Position numbers and translations under genes: made by a program. DNA of 11,484 nucleotides, taken from Bordetella parapertussis (GTDB lineage Bacteria; Pseudomonadota; Gammaproteobacteria; Burkholderiales; SG8-41). Positions 8,408 to 11,484 of this stretch are shown here, one piece after another (position 1 is the first letter of the stretch; each line of letters opens with the position of its first letter). The notes below the pieces were generated by a model that made no database searches, was not told where the DNA came from, and saw only the letters and a program-made list of their open reading frames with translations. The stretch is from assembly GCA_945863085.1 (NCBI GenBank), contig CAMBCD010000060.1, positions 1-11,484 of the forward strand, in the 5' to 3' direction.

Positions 8408-9064
8408 ATGCCGCATGACATCAGTCTGATCACCACCATCGCCGCCGCATTCGGGCTGGCGCTGATTTTCGGCCTGATCGCCACCCGCCTCAAGCTGCCG
8501 GTGCTGGTCGGTTACCTGTTTGCCGGCGTGCTGCTCGGCCCGTTCACGCCGGGTTTTGTCGCCGACCTTGAACTCTCCGCCCAGCTCGCCGAAATCGGCG
8601 TGATCCTGCTGATGTTCGGCGTCGGCCTGCATTTTTCGCTTGATGACCTGCTGGCCGTGCGCAAGATCGCGCTGCCCGTCGCCGTGGTGCAGATCGGCGC
8701 CGCCACTGCAATGGGTTTCGACATCTCGTACCTGTGGAGCTGGAGCCTGGGAGCCGGCATTGTGTTCGGCCTCGCGCTGTCGGTGGCCAGCACGGTGGTG
8801 CTGCTGAAGGCGCCGGAAGCGCGCGGCGTACTCGAATCGATGAACGGCCGCATCGCAATCGGCTGGCTGGTGGTCGAAGATCTCGCAATGGTGCTGGACT
8901 GGTACTGCTGCCGCCCCTCTCCGGCTGGCTGGGCGGCGAAACCGCGGCGACCGAAGGCAAAAACCTGCTGAGCACACTGGCGTGGGCCCTGGGCCAAGTC
9001 GCGGTGTTCGTGGCGCTGATGCTGGTCGTCGGCCGCCGGCGAAGAACCGCCCGGGACCGTTTAA
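8408..9064 (+). pseudogene. ybaL: YbaL/Kef-type cation:proton antiporter, frameshifted N-terminal remnant
   Basis: The intact family member is a ~560-aa CPA2 membrane antiporter with a C-terminal TrkA-N domain. Here residues 1-163 read as a good YbaL-like N-terminus (LVGYLFAGVLLGPFTPGFVA, GVILLMFGVGLHFSLDDL, ASTVVLL, GWLVVEDLAMVL). At 8897-8898 the frame is lost, apparently by one missing base. The family sequence resumes in the +1-shifted frame from 8899 (LVLLPPLSGWLGG ... VALMLVVGRR) up to about 9037. After that homology stops, leaving roughly 210 of 560 residues; the remaining membrane helices and TrkA-N domain are absent. In the original frame 9038-9061 reads GEEPPGTV and ends in TAA (9062-9064), overlapping the stop of the convergent gene. 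AAGGGA at 8392-8397 is a fair ribosome binding site. Sequencing error could explain the frameshift but not the missing two thirds. Confidence 0.8.
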
Positions 9065-10182
9065 GTCAGCAGCTTGAGGTTCAGCGCCCGCTCCAGCAGC
9101 CAGACCGCAGCCAGCATCACCACCACGACAGAGCCGCCCGTAAACACGATGCGCCGGTAAAACCCGGTCGCGCGCAGTGCAAAGGCGACCGGCAGGAACA
9201 CGGCGACGATCGCCAGTTGCCCGAGTTCGACGCCGAGGTTGAACCCGAACAGAGACGACACCAGTGCATCCCGCGGCAAGCCGAGGTCCGTCAGCACCGA
9301 CGCGAAACCAAAACCGTGGATCAGGCCAAAGGCAAAAGCCATCGCCCAGCGTCGTTCATTGATCACCGGGAACAGGTTATTGAGGGCAGCCAGCACCACC
9401 GAAGCAGCGATGACGGATTCGACCAGCCGCGACGGCAGCGTTACCAGTTCTAGCGCCGCCAGCGTGAGCGTGATTGAATGGGCAACGGTGAACGCGGTGA
9501 CGATCCGGAACACTTCCCAGAACGCCCCGGCAAAACGCGGCGCCGGCTGCCAGCGTCCTGCCGCGCGCAGCCACACCGCCGGCAGCAGCAGCGACAACAG
9601 GAACAGCACATGATCGAAGCCGATCCAGATATGCCACACGCCCTCGCGCACGTACGTGACAATCTGGCTCAGCAGTGATGGCGCGACCAGGTCAAAGGAC
9701 TGCTCCGCACTTTCCGGGGCAAATATCGCCGTCTGCGTAACCCCTGCCGCCGCGATGCGGGTCAGGCCACGGTGCGTGGGATCCAGATCAAAAAACAATC
9801 CGTACCGGATGGCCAGGCGGTCGGATGGCGGGCAGTCCGATGCGGAAAAACGGATCACCGCATAAGCGCCGTCGCTGTGCTGATCGACCAGATGATCGGT
9901 GACCTGCAAAGCGCAGTTCGCACCGCCCGCGGCAATTTGCAGCCGCGCCAGCGCGTACGACGCCAGATCGTCATGACGCGCCGTCAATTCGCCCCAGGTA
10001 ATTTCACCGTTGCCATCGGCATCAAGCCCGATCGCGTGTTCCAGGTCGCGCAGTGCGATATCCCACTGCCCCTCGATGCGGCCGGATTCAGCCTTGACGG
10101 CGAGGTAGCTGTCGCTTGGTTTGTGCGCATGCGCCGCGGCACATGACAGCATCAACAGCAGCGCCAGCAGCAGCCGCTTCAC
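9061..10182 (-). CDS. HupE/UreJ-like integral membrane protein with N-terminal EF-hand ectodomain
   Basis: A 373-aa exported membrane protein. A signal peptide MKRLLLALLLMLSCAAAHA is followed by HKPSDSYLAV; cleavage after A19 would leave an N-terminal histidine. The extracytoplasmic part (~20-170) contains DADGNGEITWGE (54-65), which fits the 12-residue EF-hand calcium loop at positions 1, 3, 5, 7, 8 and 12. The C-terminal half has about six membrane helices with the HupE/UreJ-type motif HIWIGFDHVLF (184-194), His235, GLIHGFGFAS (286-295) and FNLGVELGQ (314-322). HupE/UreJ proteins are linked to nickel or other metal uptake in hydrogenase and urease systems, but no such genes are here, so the substrate is unknown. 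GTG start at 10182 with GGGAGG (10194-10189) 6 nt upstream; it overlaps the TPR gene stop in GTGA, so the two are translationally coupled. Confidence 0.88.
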   Translation of the reverse strand: MKRLLLALLLMLSCAAAHAHKPSDSYLAVKAESGRIEGQWDIALRDLEHAIGLDADGNGEITWGELTARHDDLASYALARLQIAAGGANCALQVTDHLVDQHSDGAYAVIRFSASDCPPSDRLAIRYGLFFDLDPTHRGLTRIAAAGVTQTAIFAPESAEQSFDLVAPSLLSQIVTYVREGVWHIWIGFDHVLFLLSLLLPAVWLRAAGRWQPAPRFAGAFWEVFRIVTAFTVAHSITLTLAALELVTLPSRLVESVIAASVVLAALNNLFPVINERRWAMAFAFGLIHGFGFASVLTDLGLPRDALVSSLFGFNLGVELGQLAIVAVFLPVAFALRATGFYRRIVFTGGSVVVVMLAAVWLLERALNLKLLT

Positions 10183-11363
10183 GGTTTGCCTCCCGTGAGC
10201 GCCCTGGCCAGCGCCGCCAGCTGTGGATCTTCGTGGCGCGACTGCGCCAGCCAGTCGAGCACCGGTTGCGCCGCTTCGCGGCGACCCGCCGCAAGCGCGG
10301 CCTCGAGCAGGATACGTGCGTCATAGGGTTCGCGCTGGATGGCCCAGTTCGCCACGGCCAGTTCCAGCGCACGCGCCGCGTTGCGCTCGACGCGCAACTG
10401 GAACCGTGACTCTTCCTGCCGGTGCAAAGTGTCGCCACGCAATGCCGCTGCGGCGAAACGCTCACGCAGCACCTGCGCATGGGCCTTGAAATCCGGTGAA
10501 CCCAGCGCCTGCTCGGCCAGCGTCAACCGCAGCAGCAGCACATCCGAACGCACCCATTCACGCAGCAGGGCAACGGCCTCGGCATGTCGCCCCCCGTCAA
10601 TCAGGAAGTCGCCATAGTTCGCCAGCAGGAACTGGCTGGTCAGGCCCAGAGCCAGCGCGCGCTGGTAATGGCGTTCAGCATCCGCAGGACGGCCGAGCCG
10701 GGTTGCCAGATCGGCGAGCCGCGTCAGCAGCCACAACCGGCCGGCAGGACCGGTGCCGGGACGCGCAAGCAAGTCGGCCAGAGTACGCTCGGCCGCAGCG
10801 GCCTGACCGGTCTGGCCGTCGATATAAGCCAGGCAGCTTGTCCAGTACAAATCAGCTTCCCGCGCACGCATCTGCTCGCAATCACGCCGTGCCCCGGCGT
10901 AATCGGCGAGCACGGTCAGCACTGCGGAACGCCCGCTCAGCGTGTCGTAATGGCCGGGATCCCGCTGCAGCACGCGACCAAACAAGGCCAGCGCCGGCTC
11001 GTAGTCATGGCGCCACTGCAACAATTTGCCCCGCATGTAGAGGATATCGACCGGCGCAGCGCCGTCGCCAGCCCAGGGCGCCAGCGCAGCCTGGGCGTAA
11101 CCGATGTAGCGCGGATCGCCCTCTTCTCCAGCCAGATCGTAGTACGCGCGCGCAACATTGAACGCCAGCGCGGCATCGCGCGGGGCAAGGGCAAGACGGG
11201 CACGATCGGCGGCCAGCAGGCGCATCCGTTCGTCGGTTTTTTTGATTGGCAGGCGCTCGAGCACAACTGCAGCGTCGGCAGGCCGGTACGGCGCAGCGGC
11301 CGCGGGCAGCCCCTGAAACAGGCAAGCGGCCAGCAAAGCTGCAGCAGATATGAATTTGCGCAT
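10179..11363 (-). CDS. Exported TPR-repeat protein, possible lipoprotein
   Basis: A 394-aa, Ala/Leu/Arg-rich helical protein. The N-terminus MRKFISAAALLAAC carries LAAC at 11-14, a good lipobox, so it may be lipid-anchored at Cys14; cleavage by signal peptidase I in the AAAA stretch (21-24) is the alternative. TPR-like units are recognisable around 106-139 (ILYMRGKLLQWRHDYEPALA), 211-240 (LADLATRLGRPADAERHYQR) and 243-270. TPR arrays bind partner proteins; no enzyme motif is visible. It is the first gene of a two-gene unit with the HupE-like gene, whose GTG overlaps its stop, which suggests a joint role at the cell envelope. The start lacks a clear Shine-Dalgarno, but the signal peptide begins right at this ATG. 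A hairpin-forming leader lies just upstream. Confidence 0.85.
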   Translation of the reverse strand: MRKFISAAALLAACLFQGLPAAAAPYRPADAAVVLERLPIKKTDERMRLLAADRARLALAPRDAALAFNVARAYYDLAGEEGDPRYIGYAQAALAPWAGDGAAPVDILYMRGKLLQWRHDYEPALALFGRVLQRDPGHYDTLSGRSAVLTVLADYAGARRDCEQMRAREADLYWTSCLAYIDGQTGQAAAAERTLADLLARPGTGPAGRLWLLTRLADLATRLGRPADAERHYQRALALGLTSQFLLANYGDFLIDGGRHAEAVALLREWVRSDVLLLRLTLAEQALGSPDFKAHAQVLRERFAAAALRGDTLHRQEESRFQLRVERNAARALELAVANWAIQREPYDARILLEAALAAGRREAAQPVLDWLAQSRHEDPQLAALARALTGGKP

Positions 11364-11401
11364 GAATCGTCAGTACAACAACTATTGAGAATTGCGTAAA
11401 T

Positions 11402-11436
11402 CATGACAAAAACCCGATACTGCCGGGGCTGTCATG
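11402..11436 (-). promoter_or_regulatory. Inverted repeat / T-rich hairpin in the leader of the TPR gene
   Basis: CATGACA (11402-11408) and TGTCATG (11430-11436) form a perfect 7-bp inverted repeat around a 21-bp centre. On the minus strand the centre adds an inner stem CCCG/CGGG with a 7-nt loop, and CGGG is directly followed by TTTTT. The element may thus be a short terminator or attenuator ahead of the TPR gene, the terminator of a gene outside the window, or an operator. A TTGTCA hexamer in one arm with AATAGT 17 bp downstream could be a promoter, but it would leave a leader of only ~10 nt. Confidence 0.4.
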
Positions 11437-11464
11437 TTTTTGTGAATACCCAATAAAAAAGGGA

Positions 11465-11470
11465 ATTATA
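11465..11470 (-). promoter_or_regulatory. Possible -10 box for the TPR-HupE-like unit
   Basis: A perfect TATAAT on the minus strand in an AT-rich stretch at the window edge. The start site would be near 11458, giving a ~95-nt leader that includes the 11402-11436 hairpin. The -35 hexamer would lie outside the window, so this cannot be confirmed. A TTGACT on the plus strand at 11474-11479 could equally be part of a promoter for a gene to the right. Confidence 0.3.
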
Positions 11471-11484
11471 TACTTGACTCCCCC

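Noticed and set aside
9065..9453. Extension of the shifted antiporter frame as a fusion protein to 9453
   Set aside because: Beyond ~9037 the frame is antisense to the HupE-like gene and has no antiporter similarity; it is open only by chance.

Overview
The window looks like chromosomal DNA of a GC-rich proteobacterium, most likely a betaproteobacterium. This rests on the order tRNA-Leu–tig–clpP–clpX–lon, on the N-terminal part of Lon ([16 protein letters not shown]..., then ..[12 protein letters not shown]), and on the pairing of hpnC with hpnD. No genome-wide comparison was possible, so the taxonomic call is inference. I see no phage genes, transposase, integrase or CRISPR array.

Left half (1-5692), all on the minus strand, read from right to left: a tRNA-Leu(UAG) gene, trigger factor (tig), the ClpP protease subunit, the ClpX unfoldase, and the ATP-dependent protease Lon. 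Lon runs off the window edge one base into its predicted catalytic serine codon. This is the classical protein quality-control block: a ribosome-bound chaperone, then the ClpXP machine, then Lon. tig and clpP overlap by 4 bp. clpP and clpX are separated by 138 bp holding a 14-bp tandem duplication and a weak hairpin/T-tract. lon has its own Shine-Dalgarno and a good sigma-32-type promoter candidate in the 165-bp gap after clpX.

Middle (5693-8407), plus strand: a 182-bp divergent intergenic region, then hpnC and hpnD, two trans-isoprenyl diphosphate synthase family enzymes that carry farnesyl diphosphate through presqualene diphosphate to hydroxysqualene. The usual third partner hpnE (FAD-dependent, forms squalene) is not next to them. 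An SDR-family oxidoreductase follows instead, and its expected active-site tyrosine is replaced by alanine.

Right part (8408-11484): the N-terminal third of a YbaL/Kef-type (CPA2) antiporter gene, frameshifted and then cut off, abuts the 3' end of a convergent minus-strand pair. That pair is an exported TPR protein (possible lipoprotein) and, coupled to it by a GTGA overlap, a HupE/UreJ-like membrane protein with a signal peptide and a textbook EF-hand loop. A 35-bp inverted repeat that can fold as a T-rich hairpin lies just upstream of the TPR gene.

The proteolysis block is ordinary. The parts most worth a second look are the tyrosine-less SDR beside hpnCD, the EF-hand HupE-like/TPR pair, the decayed antiporter at the convergent junction, and several small non-coding structures. 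I did not find clear evidence for a wholly new multi-gene system.
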